Shown piece by piece: positions 18,911 through 27,625 of a DNA stretch of 48,855 nucleotides; within the stretch, counting starts at the first letter, position 1; each line of letters begins with the position of its first letter. This stretch comes from Sphingobacteriales bacterium (GTDB taxonomy: Bacteria > Bacteroidota > Bacteroidia > Chitinophagales > Chitinophagaceae): positions 1 to 48,855 of the forward strand of contig JAIXSZ010000011.1 of NCBI GenBank assembly GCA_027484425.1, in the 5' to 3' direction. Made by a program: the position numbers and the translations under genes. The notes beneath the pieces were generated by a model. The model had not been told where the DNA came from. It saw only the letters and a program-made list of their open reading frames with translations, and ran no database searches.

Positions 18911-18952
18911 TGGCAAATTACCTGTTTAAAAAGCTAAACAGGTAATTTGCCA
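18911..18952 (+). terminator. Strong hairpin between exbB and exbD
   Basis: An 18-bp perfect stem (TGGCAAATTACCTGTTTA with its complement) has a six-base loop and is followed by TATTTT. It begins 12 bases after the exbB stop, although the next three genes clearly belong to the same system. Partial termination or protection of the exbB message 3' end are both possible. The T run is interrupted, so readthrough is likely. Confidence 0.6.
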
Positions 18953-19038
18953 TATTTTGCAATAAAATATGTGACGGGTGCGTATGGAATCAGAATGATA
19001 TTGCATCTTATTAGTTTAACAGCAGAAGAATTATAACA

Positions 19039-19701
19039 ATGCCAAAAGCAAAATTACCACGCAAAAGCACCCACATTGACATGACGGCTATGTGTGATGT
19101 GGCGTTCCTACTGCTCACCTTCTTCATGTTGGCTACCAAGTTTAAGCCAGAGGAACCAGTAGTTGTAAAAACACCATCATCTATATCAGATTTTCCTCTT
19201 CCTGATGAAAACATTATGTTGCTTACAGTGGACGCTAAGGGGAGAATATTTTTCTCAATAGATAATAAGCTGAAGAGAAAAGCACTGATAGAAAATGTAA
19301 ACAGTGAACGCTCTCTGAACCTTACAGATGCTGAAATGAACAACTTTGCCATCGGAGCTTCACTAGGTATACAGTTTAACCAACTGAAGTCTTACCTGAA
19401 TCTATCTTCCGACAAACAAGCAGAAATAGGAAAAACAGCATCGGGTATACCTGTAGACACATCGGTACTATCTGTAAACAATGAGTTGGCACAGTGGGTA
19501 AAAAGCGCACGTAATACCAACCCACTATTGCGTATCTGTATCAAAGCCGATGGCGAAGCTGCTTATCCGCATATCAAAAAAATCATCAGCACTCTAGAAG
19601 GTTGGAAAATTTTTAAGTTCAACCTTATAACTAATATGAGGGCTATTCCTGAAGGAACAGCTGCATATGAACAGAAAAACAGCGTGGCGAAAGCTGAATA
19701 A
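19039..19701 (+). CDS. exbD: ExbD/TolR family biopolymer transport protein (first copy)
   Basis: This 220-residue protein has the standard ExbD layout: a short basic cytoplasmic N-terminus, one transmembrane helix with the conserved proton-carrying Asp (MTAMCDVAFLLLTFFMLATK, Asp near residue 19), and a long periplasmic domain. That domain ends with segments such as LRICIKADGEAAYPHIKKI, typical of the ExbD/TolR periplasmic fold. The domain is longer than in E. coli ExbD (141 residues), as is common in Bacteroidota. It lies 84 bases upstream of a second exbD. It partners with ExbB in the proton channel. Confidence 0.92.
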   Translation: MPKAKLPRKSTHIDMTAMCDVAFLLLTFFMLATKFKPEEPVVVKTPSSISDFPLPDENIMLLTVDAKGRIFFSIDNKLKRKALIENVNSERSLNLTDAEMNNFAIGASLGIQFNQLKSYLNLSSDKQAEIGKTASGIPVDTSVLSVNNELAQWVKSARNTNPLLRICIKADGEAAYPHIKKIISTLEGWKIFKFNLITNMRAIPEGTAAYEQKNSVAKAE

Positions 19702-19785
19702 CAGACAAAAGCCGCACAGCCCAAGAATAAAAAAATTATTAACCATGGTGCCTGCATGCAGGACCAACAATAAAACACTAGTGTC

Positions 19786-20379
19786 ATGGCAGAAATGGAT
19801 ACCTCCGGTGGTGGGGGACATAAGAAAGGACCTGGGGTCAAAAAAGGAAAAAAACTAAGTACGCGTATAGATCTTACCCCAATGGTGGATCTAGGCTTTC
19901 TGTTGATTACATTCTTCATGTTTACCACTACCCTCTCCAAGCCCAAAACTATGGAGATAAACATGCCTTACAAGGATGAAAAGTTGACTGAAGAAGAGAA
20001 AAACAAATTGAAGGCAAGTGTTGCACTTACTGTGTTGCTCAGCAAAGACCATCGTGTATATTATTACGAGGGTATTGGTGATAACCCAGAAGTAGCACCA
20101 GACCTTAAAATAACTGGCTTCAAAGCAAAAGATGGCATCAGAGATGTGATCATTAAAAAGAAAAAAATGGTAGATGGTCTGAAGCGCTCTGGAGCACTGG
20201 GACCTAAAGACGAAACTACCGTACTGATAAAACCTGATGTAAACAGTACCTACAGCGATCTGGTAAATATGCTAGATGAAATGAGCATTAACGACGTAAA
20301 AGTATATGCTATCATTGACATATCGGATGTAGAAAAAGGTTTTATACAAGCTACTGAAGCTGCAAGTGCAGGACAGTAA
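19786..20379 (+). CDS. exbD: ExbD/TolR family biopolymer transport protein (second copy)
   Basis: This 197-residue second ExbD starts with a Gly/Lys-rich tail (GGGGHKKGPGVKKGKK). One transmembrane helix follows with the conserved Asp (IDLTPMVDLGFLLITFFMF), and then a periplasmic domain ending in YSDLVNMLDEMSINDVKVYA. It differs clearly from the preceding copy, so the pair is an old duplication, not a recent one. Two exbD genes after exbB are usual in Bacteroidota and may form a heteromeric pair in the channel. tonB follows after 65 bases. Confidence 0.93.
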   Translation: MAEMDTSGGGGHKKGPGVKKGKKLSTRIDLTPMVDLGFLLITFFMFTTTLSKPKTMEINMPYKDEKLTEEEKNKLKASVALTVLLSKDHRVYYYEGIGDNPEVAPDLKITGFKAKDGIRDVIIKKKKMVDGLKRSGALGPKDETTVLIKPDVNSTYSDLVNMLDEMSINDVKVYAIIDISDVEKGFIQATEAASAGQ

Positions 20380-20444
20380 ACCATGAAATAACGCTATTAA
20401 GACACAGGGATAAGTAAAACTACTTATAACTCAAAAAGTAAAAA

Positions 20445-21236
20445 ATGGATATTAATAAAATTCTTTCCAGCGACTATCTTGACATCATCTATGATGGTCG
20501 TAATAAACAATATGGAGGCTACGAACTGCGTAAAAACTACCGCAAGCGTATAGGCAGATCTATGTTGGTGCTTTTGTTTGTGGGCGTAGGCGTATTTGCT
20601 TATGCATTCATAAGTAGCAGGGCTAAAAACGAAAAAAAGGAAGTTTTTGTGGTGAAGCAGGTAACACTGGCTGAGGTACCACCTATGGACCCGAACAAGC
20701 CACCACCACCGCCGCCACCGCCACCACCACCGCCGGTGAAACCTACAGTAAAGTTCACTCCGCCTGTGATCAAAAAAGATGAAGAGGTAAAAGAAGAAGA
20801 AGTACCACCTCCACAGAAAGAAGTAACAGCATCGGGCAAAACCACTGAAGAAGGTGACCCCAATGGTATAGACCCAGGAATAGTAGCACCTAGTACTGGT
20901 ACTGGTGTGGTAGAGGCACCACCACCACCTACAGTGTTCAACTATGTGGAGCAAATGCCAGCAGCACCCTATGATGTGCCATCGTACCTGCAAAAAACAA
21001 TGAAGTACCCAGATGCTGCTCGTGAGAACAACATAGAAGGTAGGGTAATTGTAAAGTTTGTGGTGAATGAAGATGGAAGAATCAGCGATATACAGATAGC
21101 GAGAAGTCTGGAAAAAAGCTGCGATGAAGAAGCAAAACGCGTGGTAGCATCGATGCCACCATGGAAACCAGGTAAACAAAATGGTAAGGCAGTAAAAGTG
21201 TTATTCAATCTGCCTATCGTGTTCAAGTTAGAGTAA
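20445..21236 (+). CDS. tonB: TonB family energy transducer
   Basis: This 263-residue protein links the ExbB/ExbD motor to outer-membrane TonB-dependent receptors. A cytoplasmic start (residues 1-44) contains the SSDYLDIIYDGRNKQYGGYELR segment found in Bacteroidota TonB proteins. One transmembrane helix lies at about 42-62. A Pro-rich spanning region holds a run of 12 prolines near residue 90, followed by acidic and Lys-rich stretches. The TonB C-terminal domain covers about 170-263 (YPDAARENNIEGRVIVKFVV, SLEKSCDEEAKRVV, MPPWKPGKQNGK). It ends the cluster and is followed by a strong terminator. Confidence 0.95.
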   Translation: MDINKILSSDYLDIIYDGRNKQYGGYELRKNYRKRIGRSMLVLLFVGVGVFAYAFISSRAKNEKKEVFVVKQVTLAEVPPMDPNKPPPPPPPPPPPPVKPTVKFTPPVIKKDEEVKEEEVPPPQKEVTASGKTTEEGDPNGIDPGIVAPSTGTGVVEAPPPPTVFNYVEQMPAAPYDVPSYLQKTMKYPDAARENNIEGRVIVKFVVNEDGRISDIQIARSLEKSCDEEAKRVVASMPPWKPGKQNGKAVKVLFNLPIVFKLE

Positions 21237-21255
21237 CAGTAATTGTCAAGTATAT

Positions 21256-21297
21256 TTATACAAATGGGGCTTTCTTTCGAAAGCCCCATTTGTATAA
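21256..21297. terminator. Bidirectional terminator after tonB
   Basis: A 19-bp perfect stem (core AAATGGGGCTTTC with GAAAGCCCCATTT) closes on a four-base loop. It lies between the convergent tonB and GNAT genes and serves both strands. Confidence 0.85.
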
Positions 21298-21340
21298 TAC
21301 CTAATAATGCCCAAAGGCTTTTGTGTAAAAACAACTTATA

Positions 21341-21850
21341 CTACAAAGCTAATTGGTATACATGGTCGTTCATAAAGTAGCCATTACCTATATCAATATC
21401 CTCATCTCTGAGGTGTTGAAAGCCATACCTATTATAAAATGCAATTGCGGAGGCGTTATATATATTCACATTGAGAATCAGAGATTTGGCGCCTGTAGCT
21501 GACACCCCATTTTTTATATAATGCACCATTTGTTTACCTATCCCCTTACCCTGTACCTGTGGCAATATGTATAACTTATGTAGCTTCCATGTATCAGGAT
21601 TGAGCGGTGAATAGGCAGCAAATGCAACTGGTATATCATCTTGGTAGGCTATTATAAACTGATGCGCTTGTTCTTCCATTTGAACCGTCAAAGCCTGAGG
21701 ACTATAAAAACTATCTAACATATAGGCTACCTGTGCCTCTCCTATAATGGGTATATAGGTTTGAGGCCAAACCTGCATTACTAGTTTTTTTATTAAGGGG
21801 ATATCTGCTACTGTTGCCTTGCGAATGACGATGGAAGTATTGCTATGCAC
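21341..21850 (-). CDS. GNAT family N-acetyltransferase
   Basis: This 169-residue protein probably moves an acetyl group from acetyl-CoA to an amine. Family features are the N-terminal VIRKATVADIPLIKKL, the acetyl-CoA loop LYILPQVQGKGIGKQMV (Q-x-x-G-x-G type, near residue 95-112), and the C-terminal VNIYNASAIAFYNRYGFQ. The family is too broad for the substrate to be read. The start is a GTG, the only plausible initiator between an upstream stop and the conserved N-terminus. It is convergent with tonB and shares its terminator. Confidence 0.9.
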   Translation of the reverse strand: MHSNTSIVIRKATVADIPLIKKLVMQVWPQTYIPIIGEAQVAYMLDSFYSPQALTVQMEEQAHQFIIAYQDDIPVAFAAYSPLNPDTWKLHKLYILPQVQGKGIGKQMVHYIKNGVSATGAKSLILNVNIYNASAIAFYNRYGFQHLRDEDIDIGNGYFMNDHVYQLAL

Positions 21851-21933
21851 GTGAATGAAAAAAATAGGTGAAAATGATTAGTACTTCAAAGATAAATAAA
21901 CTAAATTCGCTTTTCATACAACCGAATATTGAA

Positions 21934-22146
21934 ATGAAAAAGGTTATCTACTCTGCTATAATAGTGTGTCTTTGCATTTTGTCTACTACATCTTGCAAAA
22001 AATACTATCGTTGTAACTGTTCTTACAACAACAAAGTGGTATTTACCAAAGACCTGGGCGGTCAGTATGAAACAAAAGCTCAGGAAGAATGTAGCAGTTA
22101 TGATACTACTATAGTGGGCGAAGTGTGGAACTGCTCTATTTATTAA
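21934..22146 (+). CDS. Small Cys-rich lipoprotein, function unknown
   Basis: The 70-residue product begins MKKVIYSAIIVCLCILSTTSC. The hydrophobic core followed by Cys-21 and two lysines is a lipoprotein signal typical of Bacteroidota. After processing, about 50 residues remain, with four more cysteines (RCNC, EEC, NCS), suggesting disulfides in the periplasm or at the outer membrane. An in-frame start 22 codons upstream would bury the signal and is not used. It is divergent from the GNAT gene. I do not recognise the mature sequence. Confidence 0.7.
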   Translation: MKKVIYSAIIVCLCILSTTSCKKYYRCNCSYNNKVVFTKDLGGQYETKAQEECSSYDTTIVGEVWNCSIY

Positions 22147-22168
22147 TTTCTTCAAGTCTTCCTGTTCC

Positions 22169-22284
22169 TACAATAGCCACATTGTATGGCTTCAATCCTT
22201 ACTGGCGAAGGATAGCTCATAATTAGCAATGAGAATGTGCTGCTTATTGGTAAGGAGTATGTGAGCGAAGCAGCATTAATTATG
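22169..22284 (+). promoter_or_regulatory. Candidate structured leader / switch-like RNA element
   Basis: Several exact pairings lie in 116 bases upstream of the OmpH-like gene: TACAAT/ATTGTA, ATCCTT/AAGGAT, an outer stem CATAATTA/TAATTATG, and inside it TGCTGCTT/AAGCAGCA. The loop of the inner stem contains GTAAGGA, which can also pair with TCCTTAC of the second hairpin, so two structures exclude each other. AGCCA/TGGCT competes with the first hairpin in the same way. No T run follows, so it is not a plain terminator of the lipoprotein gene. The family is not recognised. Confidence 0.4.
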
Positions 22285-22368
22285 ACAAATTTATGAAACC
22301 CTGTATGTACATGTTATGTATATGCTATTACTTTTGGGCAACATAACTACACAATAAACTAATACATA

Positions 22369-22974
22369 ATGAAAAATATAGCAACTATACTCAGCATACT
22401 GTCTTTGGTAGGCGTATTGGCACTTGGTGCACTGTACATGAATGGCAAAGATAAAAACACCACTACCCTAGCAGCACCAGTAGCCACAGGCACGGGTAGC
22501 AATCTGGCATATGTAGATATAGATTCGCTAGAGTCGCAATATGTGCTGCTGAAAACTAAGAGAGAAGATTTCAAACGCAGACAGGAACAGATGGAAAACG
22601 AACTGCAAAGGTCGTACGGACAAATGCAGAGCGACGCAAACGAAATACAGAAAAAAGCGCAAGCCAATACGCTGACACAATCGGAGTATGAGGGAGCTCA
22701 AAAAAGACTGATGCAAATGCAGCAGACACTGGAGAGCAGAAAACAGTCGCTGACTGAACAGTTGATGAAAGAGCAAGAAGAATTTAACAGCGACCTGAAG
22801 AAAAGACTAGACCAAATACTGGCTGAGTACAACAAGACCCATAATTACGATTTTATACTCTCTTACTCGGGCTCGGGCTCAGCAATACTGCACACCAAAG
22901 GTGCTAATAACATCACCAAAGACATAGTAGACGGGCTGAATGAAGCAGCTAAAAAAGATGAGAATAAGAAATAA
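22369..22974 (+). CDS. OmpH/Skp family periplasmic chaperone-like protein
   Basis: The 201-residue product has an N-terminal hydrophobic helix (residues 4-24, ILSILSLVGVLALGALYMNG). The OmpH-type opening LAYVDIDSLESQYVLLKTKR follows, then a long charged, Gln-rich coiled coil (about 62-150), and a C-terminal return segment (YNKTHNYDFILSYSGSGSAI) that in Skp packs into the trimer body. Such proteins hold unfolded outer-membrane proteins in the periplasm. The N-terminal segment may stay as a membrane anchor. It lies 27 bases upstream of the permease gene and may be co-transcribed with it. Confidence 0.88.
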   Translation: MKNIATILSILSLVGVLALGALYMNGKDKNTTTLAAPVATGTGSNLAYVDIDSLESQYVLLKTKREDFKRRQEQMENELQRSYGQMQSDANEIQKKAQANTLTQSEYEGAQKRLMQMQQTLESRKQSLTEQLMKEQEEFNSDLKKRLDQILAEYNKTHNYDFILSYSGSGSAILHTKGANNITKDIVDGLNEAAKKDENKK

Positions 22975-23001
22975 GTAGTATATTTCTGCAAACTACCTGT
23001 T

Positions 23002-24459
23002 TTGGATAGCACAAACAATACCGACACTACAGGCGAAAGCCGATTTAAACAATCTCTAACCCTGCTAGATGGCACCCTGCTAGTGATAGGGTCTATGATA
23101 GGCAGCGGCATATTTATAGTAAGTGCTGGCATAGCTCAGGCTGTGGGCAGCGCTGGTTGGCTTATAGTGGTCTGGTTACTTTCGGGCTTCATTACCCTTA
23201 CAGCAGCACTCAGTTATGGCGAACTTAGTGGCATGTTTCCACACGCTGGAGGACAATATGTGTACCTCCGCGAGGCATTTGGCAAGTTGTACGGGTTCTT
23301 ATACGGCTGGTCGTTTTTTGCAGTGATACAAACAGGTACTATTGCAGCAGTAGGCGTAGCTTTTGGCAAGTTTGCCGGGTATTTACGCCCTTCATTGGGC
23401 GAAGAGAATATACTATTGGGCACATTTTCAGGGTTTCACATTACAGCCGCACAAATCACTGGTATAGCCACAGTAATACTGCTCACCTATATCAATACCC
23501 AAGGTGTAAAAAGCGGTAAGTGGATACAGTTCTTCTTTACGTTTACCAAGATAGCCGCTATGGCGGGCCTCATCATATTTGGGTTTGTATTTTTTGCGGG
23601 TCATGATACCTGGAACACCAACTGGCAAGATGCATGGTCGGCTAAGGAAATAAGCAAAAACATGCTGGCTATTATACACACCAGCGTCAACGGGCCCGCG
23701 CTAGTTATCGCTATTTGCACAGCGATGGTTGGGGCATTATTCTCCAGCGATGCATGGAACAGTGTGACCTTTATAGCTGGTGAAATGAAAAAACCAGAAC
23801 GCAACATTGGGCTGAGTTTGTTTATAGGCACACTAGTAGTAACATTGATTTATGTGTGCATGAACCTGATGTACCTGAACGTAATGACCCTACCTGAAAT
23901 AGCCCATGCGCCTGCTGAACGAGTAGCCACTGTGGCTGCGCTGAAGATTTTTGGTAGCGATGGTGCTAAGATTATTGCTTTGCTCATTATGGTGTCGACA
24001 TTCGGATGCAATAATGGTCTTATACTATCTGGAGCGAGGGTATACTTTACAATGGCAAAAGATGGTTTGTTTTTGCCAGCAGCCAGCAAGCTGAATAGCA
24101 AGGGTGTACCAGCACAAGCACTATGGATGCAGTGCCTATGGGCATCACTGCTGTGCCTCAGTGGCCAATACGGCAATCTGCTAGATTTTATCATTTTTAC
24201 TGTACTGCTTTTCTACATACTGACCATAGGTGGCATATTCAAGCTGAGGCGCACTATGCCTAATCATCCGCGCCCATACAAAGCTTTTGGGTATCCTGTA
24301 ATACCGGCATTGTACATTGCACTGGCATCGTTTATATGTATAGTACTACTGAAATACAAACCCGACTATACCTGGCCAGGACTGATAATAGTGATAATGG
24401 GGTTGCCGATATATTATGTATTGCAAAAGAAAGCAGCCATTAAAAACAAAGAATTATAA
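23002..24459 (+). CDS. APC family amino acid permease
   Basis: This 485-residue secondary transporter has about twelve transmembrane helices. The first carries the APC signature GSMIGSGIFIVSAGIAQAVG, where the broken helix binds the amino-acid backbone. Later helices include ALSYGELSGMFPHAGGQYVY and SSDAWNSVTFIAGEMKKPER, both conserved in the LAT/APC group. The substrate is not determined. The only plausible initiator is TTG, because an in-frame stop lies about 10 codons upstream and the next Met falls inside the first helix. The gene follows the OmpH-like gene closely and is followed by the heptose kinase gene after 38 bases. Confidence 0.92.
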   Translation: MDSTNNTDTTGESRFKQSLTLLDGTLLVIGSMIGSGIFIVSAGIAQAVGSAGWLIVVWLLSGFITLTAALSYGELSGMFPHAGGQYVYLREAFGKLYGFLYGWSFFAVIQTGTIAAVGVAFGKFAGYLRPSLGEENILLGTFSGFHITAAQITGIATVILLTYINTQGVKSGKWIQFFFTFTKIAAMAGLIIFGFVFFAGHDTWNTNWQDAWSAKEISKNMLAIIHTSVNGPALVIAICTAMVGALFSSDAWNSVTFIAGEMKKPERNIGLSLFIGTLVVTLIYVCMNLMYLNVMTLPEIAHAPAERVATVAALKIFGSDGAKIIALLIMVSTFGCNNGLILSGARVYFTMAKDGLFLPAASKLNSKGVPAQALWMQCLWASLLCLSGQYGNLLDFIIFTVLLFYILTIGGIFKLRRTMPNHPRPYKAFGYPVIPALYIALASFICIVLLKYKPDYTWPGLIIVIMGLPIYYVLQKKAAIKNKEL

Positions 24460-24497
24460 GAAGTAAAACCCTGATTTTGTACGCACCAGATTACAAT

Positions 24498-25496
24498 ATG
24501 AACAAAGCGGAATTACAACAAGTATTTGATAGCATGAATGGCCTGCACGTAGTAGTGGTAGGAGATGTAATGCTAGACAACTATTGGTGGGGAAATGTAG
24601 AACGTATATCGCCCGAAGCTCCAGTACCAATAGTAGCCATAACACACCGTGAAAGCCGGCTGGGTGGCGCGGCAAATGTGGCACTAAACTGCAGGGCACT
24701 GGGCGCAAAAGTAACCTTGGCAAGCGTGATAGGCGACGATACTGACGGTAACACACTGCTGAAACTAGCCGAAGAAGCTGGCATAGACACCACCTTGGTG
24801 ATGAAAAGCAACAAACGCCCTACTACCACCAAGATGCGTATACTGAGCCGCAACCAGCAAATGCTGCGGGTAGATGATGAAGTAACACACGACCTTTATA
24901 CAACTGAGGAACATCCTTTTATAGATGAGGTGCTGCGGTATCTACAAAAAGTAAAACCTCAAGCACTGATATTTGAAGATTATAACAAGGGGGTGCTGAA
25001 GGAAAATGTAATCAACCACATAACCGCTCACTGCAAGGAAATAGGGATAGTAACCATAGTAGACCCCAAACGCAAAAACTTTCTGGCGTACAAAGATGTA
25101 ACCATCTTCAAGCCCAACCTGAAAGAAGTGCGTGAAGGTCTGAACCTAGATATAGCTACTACTGACAATGCCGAACTGAATGAGGCACACAACAAGCTGC
25201 ATGATGCCCTACACCACAACATCACCTTCATAACACTATCTGAAAAAGGTGTGTTCTATAATGATGGCACAGAATCGGCTATACTGCCATCACATGTGCG
25301 CAACATAGCCGATGTATCGGGGGCAGGCGATACTGTGGTAGCCACTGCTACTATGGTATACACCATCACTAAAGATGTGCGGCTGATGGCTGAAATATCT
25401 AACCTGGCAGGCGGACTAGTGTGCGAAGAGGCGGGTGTAGTGGCGATAAACAAAACCAAACTACTGGCTGAAAGTCAACAATTGCTGTCTAGCTAA
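24498..25496 (+). CDS. rfaE1: D-glycero-beta-D-manno-heptose-7-phosphate kinase (PfkB family)
   Basis: This 332-residue kinase phosphorylates heptose 7-phosphate at C1, an early step to ADP-heptose for lipopolysaccharide. Evidence is the N-terminal VVVVGDVMLDNYWWGNVERI followed by SPEAPVP, the substrate loop RLGGAANVALNCRALGA, the adenine-side motif VDPKRKNFLAY followed by FKPNLKEV, and the PfkB catalytic signature DVSGAGDTVVA. The protein ends after the kinase domain, so the nucleotidyltransferase half found in E. coli HldE is absent and must come from another gene. The ATG giving MNKAELQQVF is preferred over an upstream TTG. Confidence 0.9.
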   Translation: MNKAELQQVFDSMNGLHVVVVGDVMLDNYWWGNVERISPEAPVPIVAITHRESRLGGAANVALNCRALGAKVTLASVIGDDTDGNTLLKLAEEAGIDTTLVMKSNKRPTTTKMRILSRNQQMLRVDDEVTHDLYTTEEHPFIDEVLRYLQKVKPQALIFEDYNKGVLKENVINHITAHCKEIGIVTIVDPKRKNFLAYKDVTIFKPNLKEVREGLNLDIATTDNAELNEAHNKLHDALHHNITFITLSEKGVFYNDGTESAILPSHVRNIADVSGAGDTVVATATMVYTITKDVRLMAEISNLAGGLVCEEAGVVAINKTKLLAESQQLLSS

Positions 25497-25510
25497 AATT
25501 GCAGTAGCAC

Positions 25511-26266
25511 ATGCCTCACCCCGAAATTGCACTAATTTTCCTGTTGATAGCATTCATCTATGCATCGGTTGGCTTTGGTGGAGGTTCTGGGTATCTGGCA
25601 GTGCTGGCATTGTATGCCATACCCTTCCCCGAGATGCGGCTGACCGCACTGGTGTGCAATATAGTAGTTGTAACTGGCGGCACACTACTATTTATTTCCA
25701 AGAAAGAATTACCCTTTCGCAAGGTATTGCCGTTGGTGATCACCAGTGTGCCAGCAGCTTTTGCAGGGGCCATACTACATATCAGCGAGCATACCTTTTA
25801 CTTGCTGCTGGGCTGTAGTCTGCTATTAGCAGGGGTGACACTATGGCTAAAAGCCTTACCCAAGACCACAGATAGCGAAAGGGTAACCAAACCAAATATC
25901 CTCAGAGATGGTCTGATAGGTGGTGCAATTGGTTTTCTATCGGGAATGGTGGGTATAGGTGGCGGCATATTCCTAGCTCCTATACTACACCTCTTGCATT
26001 GGGACACACCAAGGCGCATAGCTGCCACAGCCAGCTTCTTTATCCTTATCAATTCTATCTCTGGCATTTCGGGCCAGCTAAGCACACTGCATACCAGCGT
26101 AGATTTTGGTCGAATTGGCATATTAGCGCTAGCAGTGCTGATAGGCGGACAAATAGGTTCGCGGATCAGCTCTGCTAAATTGAGTCAGCTGGCGGTGCGC
26201 AGGCTTACAGGCATACTTGTATTTGTTGCCGGTGTAGAAGTGTTACTGAAGCATATAAAAGCATAA
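25511..26266 (+). CDS. TSUP (TauE/SafE) family membrane transporter
   Basis: The 251-residue protein has about eight hydrophobic helices in two repeated halves, each beginning with a glycine-rich motif (ASVGFGGGSGYLAVLAL near residue 18 and GMVGIGGGIFLAPIL near 145). This inverted repeat is the mark of the TauE/SafE family, whose members export sulfite or organosulfonates, though the substrate here is unknown. It starts 14 bases after the heptose kinase stop and is probably in the same transcript. It is convergent with the next gene, with only four bases between stops. Confidence 0.9.
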   Translation: MPHPEIALIFLLIAFIYASVGFGGGSGYLAVLALYAIPFPEMRLTALVCNIVVVTGGTLLFISKKELPFRKVLPLVITSVPAAFAGAILHISEHTFYLLLGCSLLLAGVTLWLKALPKTTDSERVTKPNILRDGLIGGAIGFLSGMVGIGGGIFLAPILHLLHWDTPRRIAATASFFILINSISGISGQLSTLHTSVDFGRIGILALAVLIGGQIGSRISSAKLSQLAVRRLTGILVFVAGVEVLLKHIKA

Positions 26267-26270
26267 GTGC

Positions 26271-27143
26271 TTATTTCTTCAGCACTATTATCACATCTTT
26301 ACCTACAGTGGTGCTCGCATCCACATACTGCCCCACCCCTCCCGATGTTATCTTGATGCGTGCAGTGTTGAGTGGCTCAGTGCCTTCGTTTATGGCTACT
26401 AATTGTAGTTGTGTACTGCCCGCATCTGGTATGTGTACGTTAAGCACTTTGTGGCGGTAGGTTATCTTGTATTGTTCTAGCAGGGTTTTGCCGTCTTGCA
26501 GCAGCGTTATGATATCACCATCATTGCTTTTTGCATCCCATATATCTAACTCAACATCGGAACTGCTACATACTATTACTTTGCGGTCACCGGGCAATAT
26601 TTTAGCTATGTCTGCCTCGTTTACTAGTTTTTCTGCGATGTCTGCAACCGCTTTGTGTGTGGATGTTGGCTGAGGTATACTGTCTTCTTTGGCTATTTCT
26701 AGAAGTTTATCTAGTATATCCTGCGCACAAACCAACATTAGTTTACCCTTACCACATTCTGTTTTCCCATCTGCTCTGTATCCTTTGAAGTTGCCCTTCA
26801 GGGTGGCCGCTCCCTGCATGGTACCTGCCTTTAGCGTACTGTGGAGGTAGCACATTTCGGTAGCAGACTTAGTGTACACCAGTTTTGTTTCTCTGAATAT
26901 AAGCTGCTTTTTACTGGCGTTCTTACTGCCCTTTATCAGGGTTTTTGTTTCATCAGGACCAGCTATGTCAGACACAGAGTAACCAGTGAGTATGCCGTCA
27001 GAATCGTTTACAAACAACTTATAAGGGTAACTTTTGCCACCACTTACTGTGATACTTCCTAGAAAAACTACTTGTGAAGATTGAGCAAAGGCACTGTAAA
27101 ACACATGACTGATAATGAACAATAAAATAAATATTCTATACAC
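26271..27143 (-). CDS. Secreted protein of unknown function
   Basis: The 290-residue product starts at GTG (in-frame stop six codons upstream) with a clear signal peptide (IFILLFIISHVFYSAFAQ). The N-terminal half is beta-rich with repeated glycine turns (GTMQGAATLKGNFKGYR). A short charged helix region near 145-185 separates it from a C-terminal domain with a segment VELDIWDAKSNDGDIITLL, and the last residues return to beta-type sequence. The segment resembles secreted Bacteroidota proteins with a DGD-type C-terminal domain, but I cannot name the family. No catalytic motif is seen. Confidence 0.8.
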   Translation of the reverse strand: MYRIFILLFIISHVFYSAFAQSSQVVFLGSITVSGGKSYPYKLFVNDSDGILTGYSVSDIAGPDETKTLIKGSKNASKKQLIFRETKLVYTKSATEMCYLHSTLKAGTMQGAATLKGNFKGYRADGKTECGKGKLMLVCAQDILDKLLEIAKEDSIPQPTSTHKAVADIAEKLVNEADIAKILPGDRKVIVCSSSDVELDIWDAKSNDGDIITLLQDGKTLLEQYKITYRHKVLNVHIPDAGSTQLQLVAINEGTEPLNTARIKITSGGVGQYVDASTTVGKDVIIVLKK

Positions 27144-27199
27144 CTTGCTCGCTTTGTTTTATTATACTATAATTGTACAAAATAACAACAAATCCATTT

Positions 27200-27625
27200 A
27201 TGAAAAAGAATCTGACAGCATTTATTGTTACCATCTTTATGATGGTTGCCGGTGCCTGCATAAGCTATGCAGCCTTCCCTGTTGCCAACAATGCCGCAAC
27301 ACAAACTGTAACTACTGCTAACACAACCACTAATGCTGAGCTAACAGCACAAATGGAAGAGTATAGCAACGCAATGGGCGTAGCACGTACAAGTGCTCCT
27401 GCCGCTCCAGCTCCAAGTGGTGGCAAAAGCCAAATAGTAGCACTTATTCTTTGTATCGTTGTAGGCGGATTGGGTATTCACCGTTTTTACCTTGGCTATA
27501 CATGGCAGGGTGTGGTTCAATTGCTTACTGGTGGCGGTTGCGGTATATGGGCGCTTATCGACCTTATCCGTATAGCTACTGGAGATCTAGGACCAAAAGA
27601 CGGCAGATATGCTAAAACGTTCTAA
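27200..27625 (+). CDS. TM2 domain-containing protein
   Basis: The 141-residue protein has an N-terminal signal/TM segment (residues 5-25), an Ala/Thr-rich middle, and a C-terminal TM2 domain of two helices joined by a short turn (GIHRFYLGYTWQGVVQLLTG followed by GIWALIDLIRIATG). TM2 proteins are small membrane proteins of unclear role. The ATG at MKKNLTAFIV is used because it begins the signal segment. Its last codons overlap the next gene by 17 bases, pointing to coupled translation. Confidence 0.87.
   Translation: MKKNLTAFIVTIFMMVAGACISYAAFPVANNAATQTVTTANTTTNAELTAQMEEYSNAMGVARTSAPAAPAPSGGKSQIVALILCIVVGGLGIHRFYLGYTWQGVVQLLTGGGCGIWALIDLIRIATGDLGPKDGRYAKTF

Noticed and set aside
20424-21179. 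251-codon minus-strand frame opposite tonB
   Set aside because: It is antisense to a gene with clear TonB domains; its Trp/Cys-rich text is a reverse-frame artefact.
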